Shown piece by piece: positions 11,850 through 20,304 of a stretch of DNA of 33,262 nucleotides; position 1 is the stretch's first letter, and each line of letters begins with the position of its first letter. Where the stretch lies: assembly GCA_946061515.1 (NCBI GenBank), contig CAMGRL010000020.1, forward strand, positions 1-33,262, given 5' to 3'. The position numbers and the translations under genes are program-made. The notes under the pieces are model-generated. The model searched no databases and was not told where the DNA came from. It worked only from the letters and a program-made list of their open reading frames with translations. Source of the stretch: an uncultured Clostridia bacterium. GTDB lineage: Bacteria > Bacillota > Clostridia > Oscillospirales > Oscillospiraceae.

Positions 11850-13091
11850 ATGATAATGGATTGCTCAAAATACGTGGGCAAGTGCGTCTGCGGCAGGGAA
11901 CATACTCTGGAGACCAAAAAGGTGGTTGTGGAGTACGACGCGCTGAAGAACTTTGAACAGTATATGGCCGACGTGGGCCTGGCGGGCAAGCGCCGCACCG
12001 TGGTGTACGACAGCAACATCTATAAGCTTACCGAGGGCAAGCATGTCCAGGCCGACCAGGAGATCGTCCTCCCTGCCGAGGGCCTGCGCTCTGAGGATGT
12101 GCTGATTGAGGATATGATGACCAGGCTGGACGCCCCCGAGGTCATCGTCGCCTTCGGCGCCGGCACCATCATGGACTTCGGCAGATACCCCGCCTATAAG
12201 CTGGGCATCCCCTTCGTGGCCATCCCCACCCTGGCCAGCTCCGACGGCTTTACCGCCGATATCTGCTCCGTCATTCTGAACGGGCAGAAGAAGTCCATCC
12301 CCATGCTGGCCCCCATTCTGGTGGTGGCTGACCTGGACATCATCAAGGGCGCTCCTGCCCGTCTGGTGGCCAGCGGCATAAACGACATTCTCTCCAAGTA
12401 CATCTCTCTGGTGGACTGGAAGATCGCCAGACTGGTGGATGGCGAGTATTACTGCCCCATGGTGGCGGACCTTGCCCAGGAGGCCCTGAATATCATGCGC
12501 AAGGCGGCTGACGAGTACGCCGCCACCGGCAAGGCGGATATTGAGGCCATGACCATGGCCCAGATGAAAAGCGGCCTGACCATGCAGCTGCTGCACCACT
12601 CCAGAGCCGCCTCCGGCGCGGAGCACCTGATGGCCCACCTGGTGGAGATGCACCCGCCCCGCTTTGAGGGCGCCGAGGGCATCCACGGCGAGTGCGTGGG
12701 TGTGGGCACCTTCCTGTGCGCCAAGGAGTATCACCGTCTGGCGGCGCTGACGCCCAAGGCCAAGCCCTTCCAGCCTCTGACCTCCGACTGGGTCATGGAG
12801 AAATTCGGCCCCAGGCTCTACGAGGGCATCATGAAGGAGAACGAGAACGACGTTCTGGGCACCTTCGATCCGCAGAATATTGTGGACCACTGGGACGAGA
12901 TCAGGGAACTGATCGCCACCATTCCTCCCGTGGAGGAGCTGGAGGCCCTGTACAAGGGCGTGGGCGCAAAGTACCTGCCCGAGCACATCGGCATTGACCC
13001 CGCCCTGTCCGACGAGATGCTCACCGTCTCCGCTGCCATCCGCAACCGCCTGACCCTGGTGCGTATGCGCAGAGTACTGGACTTCGAATAA
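11850..13091 (+). CDS. egsA: sn-glycerol-1-phosphate dehydrogenase (EgsA/AraM family)
   Basis: A 413-residue NAD(P)-dependent enzyme that reduces dihydroxyacetone phosphate to sn-glycerol-1-phosphate, the stereochemistry used by archaeal lipids and made in Bacillus by AraM. The nucleotide-binding part has GAGTIMD (103-109) and PTLASSDGFTAD (126-137). The metal site is formed by D179 (GINDILSKY), H259 (GAEHLMAH) and H279 (GIHGECVG). The length fits bacterial family members. The start is ATG at 11850, with AAAGGAGAG (11833-11841) 8 bases before it; the frame is open further upstream but lacks any site. The gene is monocistronic and followed by a repeat cluster. In Bacillus the product feeds heptaprenylglyceryl phosphate; no PcrB gene is in the window. 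Confidence 0.88.
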   Translation: MIMDCSKYVGKCVCGREHTLETKKVVVEYDALKNFEQYMADVGLAGKRRTVVYDSNIYKLTEGKHVQADQEIVLPAEGLRSEDVLIEDMMTRLDAPEVIVAFGAGTIMDFGRYPAYKLGIPFVAIPTLASSDGFTADICSVILNGQKKSIPMLAPILVVADLDIIKGAPARLVASGINDILSKYISLVDWKIARLVDGEYYCPMVADLAQEALNIMRKAADEYAATGKADIEAMTMAQMKSGLTMQLLHHSRAASGAEHLMAHLVEMHPPRFEGAEGIHGECVGVGTFLCAKEYHRLAALTPKAKPFQPLTSDWVMEKFGPRLYEGIMKENENDVLGTFDPQNIVDHWDEIRELIATIPPVEELEALYKGVGAKYLPEHIGIDPALSDEMLTVSAAIRNRLTLVRMRRVLDFE

Positions 13092-13107
13092 AAAGAATCC
13101 GGGAGGC

Positions 13108-13163
13108 AAACCCCTCCGCCCCCCCTTCGGGGGCACCTCCCCTGTTAGGGGAGGCTTGAAGGG
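13108..13163. repeat. Double-hairpin GC repeat, copy 3
   Basis: AAACCCCTCCG, a C-rich/TTCG/G-rich hairpin, and CTCCCCTGTTAGGGGAG, ending GGCTTGAAGG. It matches the copies at 1384 and 1689 apart from a longer C run. It begins 16 bases after the dehydrogenase stop. Confidence 0.8.
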
Positions 13164-13195
13164 CGCGCGGCATTTGAGGGGAAGGTGGCCTTCCC

Positions 13196-13265
13196 GGGCG
13201 GCCACGCAGGGCCGCCCCTACAGCCCGGCTGAAACAGCGTTGTAGGGGCCGGCGCCCGACGGCCC
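13196..13265. repeat. REPIN-like inverted pair, copy 4 (right arm degenerate)
   Basis: The left arm GGGCGGCC-ACGCAG-GGCCGCCC-CTAC (13196-13221) is identical to copy 2. The right arm starts GTAGGGGCCGGCGCCC (13242) but has a divergent stem. The inner CCCTAC and GTAGGG still pair across a 20-base spacer. Confidence 0.68.
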
Positions 13266-13278
13266 TTTCCCGTTCCCC

Positions 13279-13316
13279 TGTCATTCTGAACCGCGAAGCG
13301 GTTCAGAATCCCGTGA
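13279..13316. repeat. CATTCTGAACCGC hairpin
   Basis: ATTCTGAACCGC-GAA-GCGGTTCAGAAT is a perfect 12-bp hairpin, with flanks CCTGTC and CCCGTG. It resembles the CATTCTGAGCGAAG-type intergenic repeats of many Clostridia. No run of T follows, so it is not a classical terminator. Confidence 0.6.
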
Positions 13317-13351
13317 AGAGAACGCCAAAGCCAAAGAATATGGGCTCCTTT

Positions 13352-13392
13352 ATAAAAACCGCCCCCGGCGCATCGTTCTGATGTGCCGGGGG
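13352..13392 (-). terminator. Terminator of spo0A
   Basis: A 13-bp stem, CCCCCGGCGCATC (13362-13374) and GATGTGCCGGGGG (13380-13392), has one G-T type mismatch. On the minus strand it is followed by CGGTTTTTATA. It lies 73 bases beyond the spo0A stop. Confidence 0.85.
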
Positions 13393-13464
13393 TGTTTATA
13401 TCTCCGTGCGTGAGGGCCGTCAGACCCTTTTTCTTTTGTTATTTACGCCCTGCGGCAGTTCAGC

Positions 13465-14265
13465 TCACTGGGCGGCCTGCTTTCTCCGCAGGCTCAGACA
13501 GTCGGCGATCATGGCGATAAACTCCGAGTTGGTGGGCTTGCCCTTGATGTTGGAGACAGTGTAGCCGAAGAACTTCTGCAGCACCTCGATATCGCCCCGG
13601 TCCCAGGCCACCTCAATGGCGTGGCGGATAGCCCGCTCCACCCGGGAGGGCGTGGTGCCGAATTTCTTGGCCACCTCGGGGTAGAGCACCTTGGTGACGG
13701 CGTTGATCATGTCCATGTCGTTGATGGTGAGGATGATGGCCTCCCGGAGATACTGATAGCCCTTGATGTGGGCGGGCACGCCGATCTCGTGGATAATGTC
13801 TGTGACCACGGCCTCAAGGTTCATGGTCTCCCGGTTCTTCTGCTGGGCAACCGCTGCGCACTCAATGCCGGCGGCGGGGACAAGGCTGTCCCCGGAGGAG
13901 ACCGACTGGCGGATACGGCTGAGCAGCACCGGCGTGTCGCAGGGCTTGGGCATAAAGTAGTCCACGCCCATGTTGGAGCAGTCCGCCACCACCTTGTTGT
14001 TCACAAAGCCCGAAAGGATGATCACATGGGGCTTGACCCCGGTTTCGGGCAGCCGGCGCAGCACTTCCAGCCCGTCCAGCTTGGTGAGGACCAGATCCAG
14101 CAGCACCAGATCCGGCTTCAGTTCGGTAATAAGCGCCAGGGCGTCCAGGCCGTTGTCAGCCGCCGCGACCACTTCCATATCTTTCTCTGCTGAAATAAGG
14201 TCGGTGAGGAGACTGCAAAAATCCTGGTTTGAATCGGCAATGAGTATGCGCACTTTGGTTTCCAT
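13465..14265 (-). CDS. spo0A: Stage 0 sporulation protein A
   Basis: A 266-residue master response regulator of sporulation entry. The receiver domain (1-120) has D11, the phosphorylated D57 (PDLVLLD), S85 (ILSG) and K107 (MPKP). A Gln/Asn-containing linker leads to the Spo0A DNA-binding domain with [20 protein letters not shown], the recognition helix region [18 protein letters not shown], and [19 protein letters not shown]. The start is ATG at 14265, with AAGGGAGGAC about 6 bases before it; the frame is open to 14388 but without a site. It is not next to spoIVB, its usual upstream neighbour; a barnase-like gene lies there instead. Four 0A boxes upstream suggest autoregulation. The gene marks the organism as a spore-former or a recent descendant of one. 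Confidence 0.97.
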   Translation of the reverse strand: METKVRILIADSNQDFCSLLTDLISAEKDMEVVAAADNGLDALALITELKPDLVLLDLVLTKLDGLEVLRRLPETGVKPHVIILSGFVNNKVVADCSNMGVDYFMPKPCDTPVLLSRIRQSVSSGDSLVPAAGIECAAVAQQKNRETMNLEAVVTDIIHEIGVPAHIKGYQYLREAIILTINDMDMINAVTKVLYPEVAKKFGTTPSRVERAIRHAIEVAWDRGDIEVLQKFFGYTVSNIKGKPTNSEFIAMIADCLSLRRKQAAQ

Positions 14266-14378
14266 AATTTTGTCCTCCCTTATATGATGTTTACAGGTGC
14301 GTCTGCACGTTTCAAAACAGATTAACCGCTGTGTCGCAGTAAATTTACCATAATTGACACTGCTAAACAACAGAAAAT

Positions 14379-14492
14379 TGTCGAACAACGCAGGCTTCTT
14401 GTTGACATAATATGATAACCTTCGCGCGCTGGCAAGAGACTTCGACAGGCTCTGCTAAAAAATTTTCAATCGAAATGTCGAAAGATGTCGAA
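14379..14492 (-). promoter_or_regulatory. Four 0A boxes and candidate promoters upstream of spo0A
   Basis: The Spo0A target TGTCGAA occurs at 14379-14385, 14441-14447 (opposite orientation), 14476-14482 and 14486-14492; the last two start 10 bases apart, one helical turn. On the minus strand TTGCCA-N17-TATTAT and TTGTTT-N17-TAAATT are possible vegetative promoters within and just downstream of this cluster. The region also contains the end of the barnase-like transcription unit. Confidence 0.75.
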
Positions 14493-14509
14493 TACCCAAT
14501 AAATGGGAT

Positions 14510-15052
14510 TTACGGCTGGCCGTAAAGCAGGGTGAAACTCTCGTAATGGTCGCCGGTATAGTAGATCAGGCCGTCGTTGGAGAAGACAATGCGCTCCGCG
14601 CCCCGGGAATCCGCCCCCAGGGTGTTGATGTCGCACTCGGTCCAGCTGCGGCCCTGGGCCTTGGGCAGCAGGCCTTCCCGGTTGCCGAAGCTGTCTCCGC
14701 CGATGCACATGCCCGGGCAGTAAGGCTCCAGAGAGCCGCCGTTCCAGCCGGCCTGCCGGGCCTGATCCTTGGTGATGAAGTTCTGGGGCAGGCAGCCGTA
14801 GGTGTGGACGTACAGGGCCACGTCCTCTTTCGTGGTGTAGCTGCCGTATTGGTCGATCACCGGTGCATCGCTGTCTTCCTCCGCCGGGGCGGCACTGCTT
14901 TCTGCCGCCGGGTCCGCGCTGCTTTCCACCGGGGAGACGGCGGGGACATCGCCCCCCGCCTGTTCGGCCGGGGCGGAGAGACAGCCGGTGAACAAGACGG
15001 CCAGCATCAGCAGGGCCAGCAGATAAGCTGAAAATTTTGTAAACTTTTTCAT
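14510..15052 (-). CDS. Barnase-like secreted ribonuclease, lipoprotein form
   Basis: A 180-residue protein. A lipoprotein signal peptide ends LFTGC (lipidated C24). A low-complexity Ala/Ser/Pro/Glu linker (about 25-65) tethers a barnase/RNase N1-T1 domain containing DVALYVHTYGCLPQNFITK, IGGDSFGNREGLLP, GRSWTECDIN and YYTGDHYESF. The catalytic set of barnase is present with matching spacing: general base E139, R150 and R154, and H169. It should cleave single-stranded RNA outside the membrane. Unlike barnase, it is anchored and has no barstar-type inhibitor gene beside it. The gene is divergent from the lipoprotein/ABC cluster and upstream of spo0A in the same orientation, separated by about 245 bases. 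Confidence 0.88.
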   Translation of the reverse strand: MKKFTKFSAYLLALLMLAVLFTGCLSAPAEQAGGDVPAVSPVESSADPAAESSAAPAEEDSDAPVIDQYGSYTTKEDVALYVHTYGCLPQNFITKDQARQAGWNGGSLEPYCPGMCIGGDSFGNREGLLPKAQGRSWTECDINTLGADSRGAERIVFSNDGLIYYTGDHYESFTLLYGQP

Positions 15053-15113
15053 AACTCTTCATTCCTTTGCCTGTTTTCCCCTCGATAATACCATGGGCGG
15101 GCGGGCGGCGCAA

Positions 15114-15142
15114 TTGCTTTATGGGAATAATTATGATAAAAT
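15114..15142 (+). promoter_or_regulatory. Promoter of the lipoprotein/ABC transporter operon
   Basis: TTGCTT (15114-15119), 17 bases and TAAAAT (15137-15142) lie 28 bases upstream of the ATG at 15171. Confidence 0.75.
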
Positions 15143-15170
15143 AATAGGGCATTTACAAGGAGAACGGACA

Positions 15171-16244
15171 ATGCTTAAAACTTTTGAAGCAATTTTGCTG
15201 TGCGCCATGACCCTGCTGCTGCTCAGCCTCTGCGGCTGCAGCGACAGCACCACGACCCCGGAGAAAACGCCGGAACCCCAGGTGACCGTTATCGAGGGCG
15301 AGGCAGGGCTTTCGACAGATTTCGACACTGCGGCCTCCCTGCGTATGGCCTCCTTTATGGGCGCAAACCGGGCGCTGATCCACGGGGACCAGCTCTGGTG
15401 CTTTGACTATGATGAGAACGCCTCTCCCGTTCTGGCCAGCTATACGCTGACCAACGGGGTGCCGGGGAACTTTACCATATTGCAGACCGACTGTGTGCCG
15501 GAATATATCTGCATGGAGGGCGACAGGCTTTACTATATCAACGACAACGGCAGCGCCGCTATTGAAAGTATCGGCACGGACGGGAAAGATCATCAGGTCC
15601 TGGTGGACGAGCCCTGCGGCTTTATGCAGATCTGTGAGGGCGAGCTGTATTTCTGCGACGCTGCCGGACGATTCTGCAAGGCGGCGCTGGACGGCAGCGG
15701 CCGGCAGGTGCTGATCGACGATCTGTGCTGCTATCCCTATGTTTTTGACGGTATGGTGCTGTACCAGAGCGGGAAAGACGGCGAGAGCCTGCACCTGCTC
15801 ACGCTGGAGGACGGCAAGGACCGGAAGCTCACCAGCGCCGTGTCCTACGCGCCGGTAATTATTGAAAATATGCTTTACTATACGCAGATGACCGATGAGG
15901 GCAGCCGAATCTGCCGTATGGCACTGGAGACCGGCGTGACAGAGGTGTTTGATTCGCCCCTGATCCAGGGAGCGGCGGAGTTTATCCTTGTGCCCGGCCA
16001 GGGCTGGACCGTGAGAGCGGTCCCGGCGGATGCGCGGATTTCACAGAGCAGCATCTCCCTTGCGGAGCTGGACGGCGGCGCCTGGCGTCAGGGCGGATAC
16101 AGCGGTTACCGCCTGTGCGACTGGGCAGGGGAGCAGCGGGTGGACGCCTTCTATGAAAACGGCGGCCGGCTGAGAAGCTTTGTGCTGGTCGGCGCCGACG
16201 GCAGGGAAACGGAATATATGGCCGGCGTGGTACGGCAGAAATAA
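15171..16244 (+). CDS. Lipoprotein with beta-propeller-like repeats (DUF5050-like)
   Basis: A 357-residue protein with a lipoprotein signal peptide (MLKTFEAILLCAMTLLLLSL, lipobox LCGC). The mature part has repeated short strands of the form GDRLYYIN, GELYFCD, DGMVLYQS and ENMLYYTQ at about 45-residue intervals. This is the pattern of DUF5050-type propeller proteins, which often act as extracytoplasmic sensors or substrate-binding surfaces. The start is ATG at 15171, with AAGGAG 7 bases before it; an earlier in-frame ATG at 15093 lacks a site. The ABC ATPase gene starts 22 bases after the stop, so this protein is probably part of, or co-regulated with, that transporter. The exact ligand is unknown. 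Confidence 0.78.
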   Translation: MLKTFEAILLCAMTLLLLSLCGCSDSTTTPEKTPEPQVTVIEGEAGLSTDFDTAASLRMASFMGANRALIHGDQLWCFDYDENASPVLASYTLTNGVPGNFTILQTDCVPEYICMEGDRLYYINDNGSAAIESIGTDGKDHQVLVDEPCGFMQICEGELYFCDAAGRFCKAALDGSGRQVLIDDLCCYPYVFDGMVLYQSGKDGESLHLLTLEDGKDRKLTSAVSYAPVIIENMLYYTQMTDEGSRICRMALETGVTEVFDSPLIQGAAEFILVPGQGWTVRAVPADARISQSSISLAELDGGAWRQGGYSGYRLCDWAGEQRVDAFYENGGRLRSFVLVGADGRETEYMAGVVRQK

Positions 16245-16266
16245 AAGGGCATTTCGGGGGACAGAG

Positions 16267-16974
16267 ATGGCAGACAGTTTTATCAGTTTTGACAGTGTGA
16301 AAAAGGATTATCAGGCAGGCGAGGTGACGGTGACGGCCCTGCACGACGTGAGCTTCCAGATCGAACAGGGCGAGATCTGCGTTATCGTGGGCGAGTCCGG
16401 CGCGGGCAAGACCACGCTGCTGAACATTCTTGGCGGCATGGACAATCTGACCGAGGGCCGCGTGACAGTGGACGGGGCGGAGGTCAGTTCCTTCGGCAAA
16501 AAGGAGCTGACGGCCTACCGGCGCAACGATGTGGGCTTTGTGTTCCAGTTTTATAATCTGATCCCCAACCTGACCGCGCTGGAAAACGTGGAGATCGCGG
16601 CCCAGCTGAAAAAGGACTCTCTGGACCCGGCAACCGTGCTGGAGCAGGTGGGCCTGAAGGACCGGATGGGCAATTTCCCGGCCCAGCTCTCCGGCGGCGA
16701 GCAGCAGCGGGTGGCCATTGCCCGCGCGCTGGCCAAAAATCCCAAGCTCCTGCTCTGCGACGAGCCCACCGGCGCCCTGGACTACAACACCGGCAAGGCC
16801 ATATTGAAGCTTTTGCAGGACACCAGCCGCAGCACCGGCATGACGGTGATCATCATCACCCACAACAAGGCCCTCTGCGCTATGGCGGACCGGGTGATCC
16901 GGGTGAAGAGCGGCACGATCTGCTCTGTGCAGAAAAACGAGGAGATCATTCCCGTGGAAGAGATCGAGTGGTGA
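16267..16974 (+). CDS. ABC transporter ATPase of the MacB/LolD type
   Basis: A 235-residue ATPase with Walker [10 protein letters not shown] (42-50), Q-loop region [18 protein letters not shown], signature [16 protein letters not shown] (from 141), Walker [13 protein letters not shown] (about 160-171) and H-loop ITHN. The EPTGALD and [12 protein letters not shown] forms are typical of ATPases that drive FtsX-fold mechanotransmission permeases, rather than importers. The permease gene starts 4 bases after the stop. Known relatives export peptides or lipoproteins, or resist cell-wall antibiotics. Confidence 0.94.
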   Translation: MADSFISFDSVKKDYQAGEVTVTALHDVSFQIEQGEICVIVGESGAGKTTLLNILGGMDNLTEGRVTVDGAEVSSFGKKELTAYRRNDVGFVFQFYNLIPNLTALENVEIAAQLKKDSLDPATVLEQVGLKDRMGNFPAQLSGGEQQRVAIARALAKNPKLLLCDEPTGALDYNTGKAILKLLQDTSRSTGMTVIIITHNKALCAMADRVIRVKSGTICSVQKNEEIIPVEEIEW

Positions 16975-16978
16975 ACGG

Positions 16979-19900
16979 ATGGACCGGTTCAGTGTGAAAA
17001 TGCTTCTGAGAAGCATCAAAGGCTCTTTGGGGCGCTATCTGGCCATTGTGGCCATCATCGCCCTGGGCGTGGGCTTTTACGCGGGGCTGCAAAGCTCTCA
17101 GCCTGCCATGCTGGAGACGGCGGACAGCTATCTGCGCGACCAGCGGATGTACGATTTCCAGCTCATGTCCACCCTGGGGCTGACGAAGGGGGACGTGGCC
17201 GCGTTCAGGCAGCTGGAGGGCGTGGAATACGCGGAGGGCGCCTACTTTGCGGACGCTTTGGCGGTTCTGGGCAGCCATGAGGAGCCCTACCGCTTCATGT
17301 CCATTACGGAAACGGTCTGTACCCCCTATCTGACCGAGGGGCGGATGCCGGAAAACGCCAACGAGTGTCTGGGCGATGCCGGGGCCTTCAGCAGCGACGA
17401 TATCGGCAGAAGAATAAGCATAAGCGACGCAAATGACGGGGACACTTTGGGCCTTTTTGAACAGCGGGAATTTACCATCGTGGGCCTGGCCAAAAGCCCA
17501 CGGTACATCAGCTATGACCGGGGCAGCACCTCTCTGGGCTCCGGTAGCTTCAGCGGCTTTGTGCTGCTGACGGAGGAGGCCTTCGACCAGGAGGTCTATC
17601 AGGAGATCCTGCTGTACTGCGGCCTGCCCGGGGAGATGTACTCCACGGAATATATTTCCGCCCGAGACAAGCTGGAGCCGGAGGTAAAGGCCCTGCTGAA
17701 CAGCCGGGGCGCCATGCGCTATAAGCAGCTGCGCAGCGAGGCGGACAAGGAGCTGGCGGAGGCCAGAGCGGAGCTGGACGAGGGCTGGGAGGAATACCAT
17801 GAGGGCGAAGAAGAGGTCCAAAAGGAGCTGAGCAGCGCCAGAGCAAAGCTGTATCAGGGCCAGAAAGAGATCGACGACGGGCTGGCGGAGATCGAGGAAA
17901 AGCAGAAAGAGATCGACGAGGGCTGGGAGCAGATCCCCGGCGCTTTGCAGGAGATCGCGGACAACCGGGCCATGCTGGACGAGAAGGAAAAGGAGCTTCA
18001 GCAGGGCAAGGCGGCGCTGGAACCGGCCATTGCGGAGATTCAGGCGGGCGAGCAGCAGCTGGCCCAGGGCAAGGCCCAGCTGGAGGCGACAAAAAACGCC
18101 GTGCTCTGGCCTTTGGAGCAGGCCATTGCCCTCATCGACGGCCAGATCAGCCAGACCCAGCAGGAGATCGACGCCCTTGACCCGGAGGATCTGGGCTATC
18201 AGACCCGGCTTGCCATCCTCAACGCCCGGATGGAGCAGCTGCAGGGCCGCAGGGAGACCGCGGTAGCTTCCAGGGACAGCGCGGCGGAGAAGTTCGCGCC
18301 CCAGGAGGCGGAGATTGCCGCGGCTGAGGCCCAGCTGAACGAGGCAAAGGCCCAGGTGGCGGCCGCCCAGGCGGAGATCGCCGCCGGGGAACAGGCCGTT
18401 GCCGAGGGCAGAGCCCAGCTGGACGCCGCCGAGGCGGAGATCGAAAATTCCAAAGTGACCATGACCGAGGGCCAGAAGCAGCTGGACGAGGGACGGGTGC
18501 AGCTGGAACAGGCCCAGCGCCAGGTGAACCAGGGCTGGGAAGAGTATGAAGAGGGCAAGGCTGAGGCCGAGCGGGAGCTTGCCGACGGCAAAAAAGAGCT
18601 GGAGGACGCGGAAGCGGAGCTGGCCCAGGCCATCATCGACACCGATGAGAAGCTGAAGCTGGAAGTATTCACCCTGAACCGGGAGACCAATTCCGGCTAT
18701 GTGACCTTTGAAAACGACACCAGCATCATCACCGCCGTGGCGGGGGCCTTCCCGGTGTTCTTCGTGCTCATCGCGGCGCTGGTCTGTGTGACCACCATGA
18801 CCCGCATGATCAACGACGAGCGCACCCAGATCGGCACCCTGAAGGCCATGGGCTTTTCCGGCCGGGTGATTATGCGAAAATACCTGTGGTATTCCGGCAG
18901 TGCGGCCTTGGTGGGCTGCGTTCTGGGCTTTGTGCTGGGCGTGACGGTGATCCCCTGGATCGTCTGGTATGCCTACAATATTATTTACAGCTACACCACC
19001 CTGAAGCTCTATTTCAGCCTGGGCATGTGCGCCGCCTGCATGGCGGTGGCGCTGCTCAGCACCATACTGGTGACGGTGCTGACCTGCCGCAAGGAGCTGA
19101 GCGAGCGGCCGGCGGAGCTGATCCGGCCCAAAGCGCCCAAGGCCGGCAAGCGCATCCTGCTGGAGCGGATAAAGCCGTTGTGGAAGCGGCTCTCCTTCCT
19201 GAGCAAGGTGACGCTGCGAAACGCCTTCCGTCATCCCTCCCGCGTCATGCTGATGATGCTGGGCGTGGGCGGCTGCACCGCCCTGCTGGTGGCGGGCTTC
19301 GGCGTAAAAGACTCCATCGCCGATGTGCCGGACTACCAGTACGGCGAGATCAGCCGCTATGAAATGCTGGTGAACTACGACCCGGATGTGCTGGACACCG
19401 ACGGGAAGGCCGAGGTGTTGTGGAAGGACCGGGCGGACGCCTGGGCCCTGAGCTATCAGGTGAACGCGGAGCTGAAAACCGACACGGAAAGCCACTCCGT
19501 CAAGCTGGTGGCGGCCCAGGGGACGGCCCTGAAAAACGTGGTCAGTCTGCAGGACGGCAGCGGCGAGCTGGAATATCCGGGCAAGGGGGAAGCCGTTGTT
19601 ACGGAGCATCTTGCCGATCTTCTGGAGATCAGCGCAGGAGACCAGGTGACGCTGGAGACCGACGACGGCGACAGTCTGCGCCTTACCGTGACGGGCATAG
19701 CGAAAAACTATCTGGGCCACTACATCTATGTGTCGCCGGAGACGGTGCCGGGGGCGAAAAATAACGCCGCCTATCTCTGCGACAGCAGCGAGGACGGCGG
19801 GGAAGGGCTTGCGGCCTGGCTGCGCTCCCAGGACGGCGTCAGCTATGTTTCCCTGACGCTCAGGGAAAAGGAGACCGTCAGACAGTCCATGCAGAGCCTG

Positions 19901-20299
19901 AACATGATCGTGCTGCTGGTGGTGGTCTGTGCCGCCGCCCTGGCCTTTATCGTCCTCTGCAACCTGACCAACATCAACATTATGGAGCGGGTACGGGAGG
20001 TGGCCACCGTCAAGGTGCTGGGCTTCAACCCGGGAGAGACCGCCTCCTACATTCTGCGGGAAAACCTGCTGCTGTCCATTCTGGGTGGCGCTGTGGGCCT
20101 GCTGCTGGGTAAGCTGCTGCACCGCTTCGTCATGGAGCTGATCCAGGTGGACTACATGTGCTATGATGTGCGGGTTTCCGCTTTGAGCTACCTGCTGGCC
20201 TTTGGCATCACGGTGCTTTTCGCCATGGCCGCCAACTTCGCCATGAGCTTCAAGCTGGAAAAGATCAACATGACCGAGTCCCTGAAATCTGTGGAATAA
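16979..20299 (+). CDS. FtsX-fold ABC permease with long extracytoplasmic coiled coil
   Basis: A 1106-residue permease. An N-terminal helix (about 19-38) precedes a MacB-like periplasmic-core region. Residues about 254-560 form a long, highly charged coiled coil with recurring Gly at helical intervals (for example AELDEGWEEYHEGEEEV and ADGKKELEDAEAEL). The first FtsX domain follows (helices near 586-608, 640-660, 678-700), with MINDERTQIGTLKAMGFSG. A further helix at about 755-773 leads to a second extracytoplasmic domain and the last FtsX domain (about 974-1090, VREVATVKVLGFNPGE). The coiled coil is long enough to cross much of the wall. Its ATPase gene is 4 bases upstream, and a terminator follows. 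Substrate unknown. Confidence 0.92.
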   Translation: MDRFSVKMLLRSIKGSLGRYLAIVAIIALGVGFYAGLQSSQPAMLETADSYLRDQRMYDFQLMSTLGLTKGDVAAFRQLEGVEYAEGAYFADALAVLGSHEEPYRFMSITETVCTPYLTEGRMPENANECLGDAGAFSSDDIGRRISISDANDGDTLGLFEQREFTIVGLAKSPRYISYDRGSTSLGSGSFSGFVLLTEEAFDQEVYQEILLYCGLPGEMYSTEYISARDKLEPEVKALLNSRGAMRYKQLRSEADKELAEARAELDEGWEEYHEGEEEVQKELSSARAKLYQGQKEIDDGLAEIEEKQKEIDEGWEQIPGALQEIADNRAMLDEKEKELQQGKAALEPAIAEIQAGEQQLAQGKAQLEATKNAVLWPLEQAIALIDGQISQTQQEIDALDPEDLGYQTRLAILNARMEQLQGRRETAVASRDSAAEKFAPQEAEIAAAEAQLNEAKAQVAAAQAEIAAGEQAVAEGRAQLDAAEAEIENSKVTMTEGQKQLDEGRVQLEQAQRQVNQGWEEYEEGKAEAERELADGKKELEDAEAELAQAIIDTDEKLKLEVFTLNRETNSGYVTFENDTSIITAVAGAFPVFFVLIAALVCVTTMTRMINDERTQIGTLKAMGFSGRVIMRKYLWYSGSAALVGCVLGFVLGVTVIPWIVWYAYNIIYSYTTLKLYFSLGMCAACMAVALLSTILVTVLTCRKELSERPAELIRPKAPKAGKRILLERIKPLWKRLSFLSKVTLRNAFRHPSRVMLMMLGVGGCTALLVAGFGVKDSIADVPDYQYGEISRYEMLVNYDPDVLDTDGKAEVLWKDRADAWALSYQVNAELKTDTESHSVKLVAAQGTALKNVVSLQDGSGELEYPGKGEAVVTEHLADLLEISAGDQVTLETDDGDSLRLTVTGIAKNYLGHYIYVSPETVPGAKNNAAYLCDSSEDGGEGLAAWLRSQDGVSYVSLTLREKETVRQSMQSLNMIVLLVVVCAAALAFIVLCNLTNINIMERVREVATVKVLGFNPGETASYILRENLLLSILGGAVGLLLGKLLHRFVMELIQVDYMCYDVRVSALSYLLAFGITVLFAMAANFAMSFKLEKINMTESLKSVE

Positions 20300-20304
20300 G
20301 AAAT

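Noticed and set aside
13279-13316. A terminator of the glycerol-1-phosphate dehydrogenase gene.
   Set aside because: The hairpin is perfect but followed by CCCGTG rather than a T run on both strands, and it looks like a dispersed repeat.
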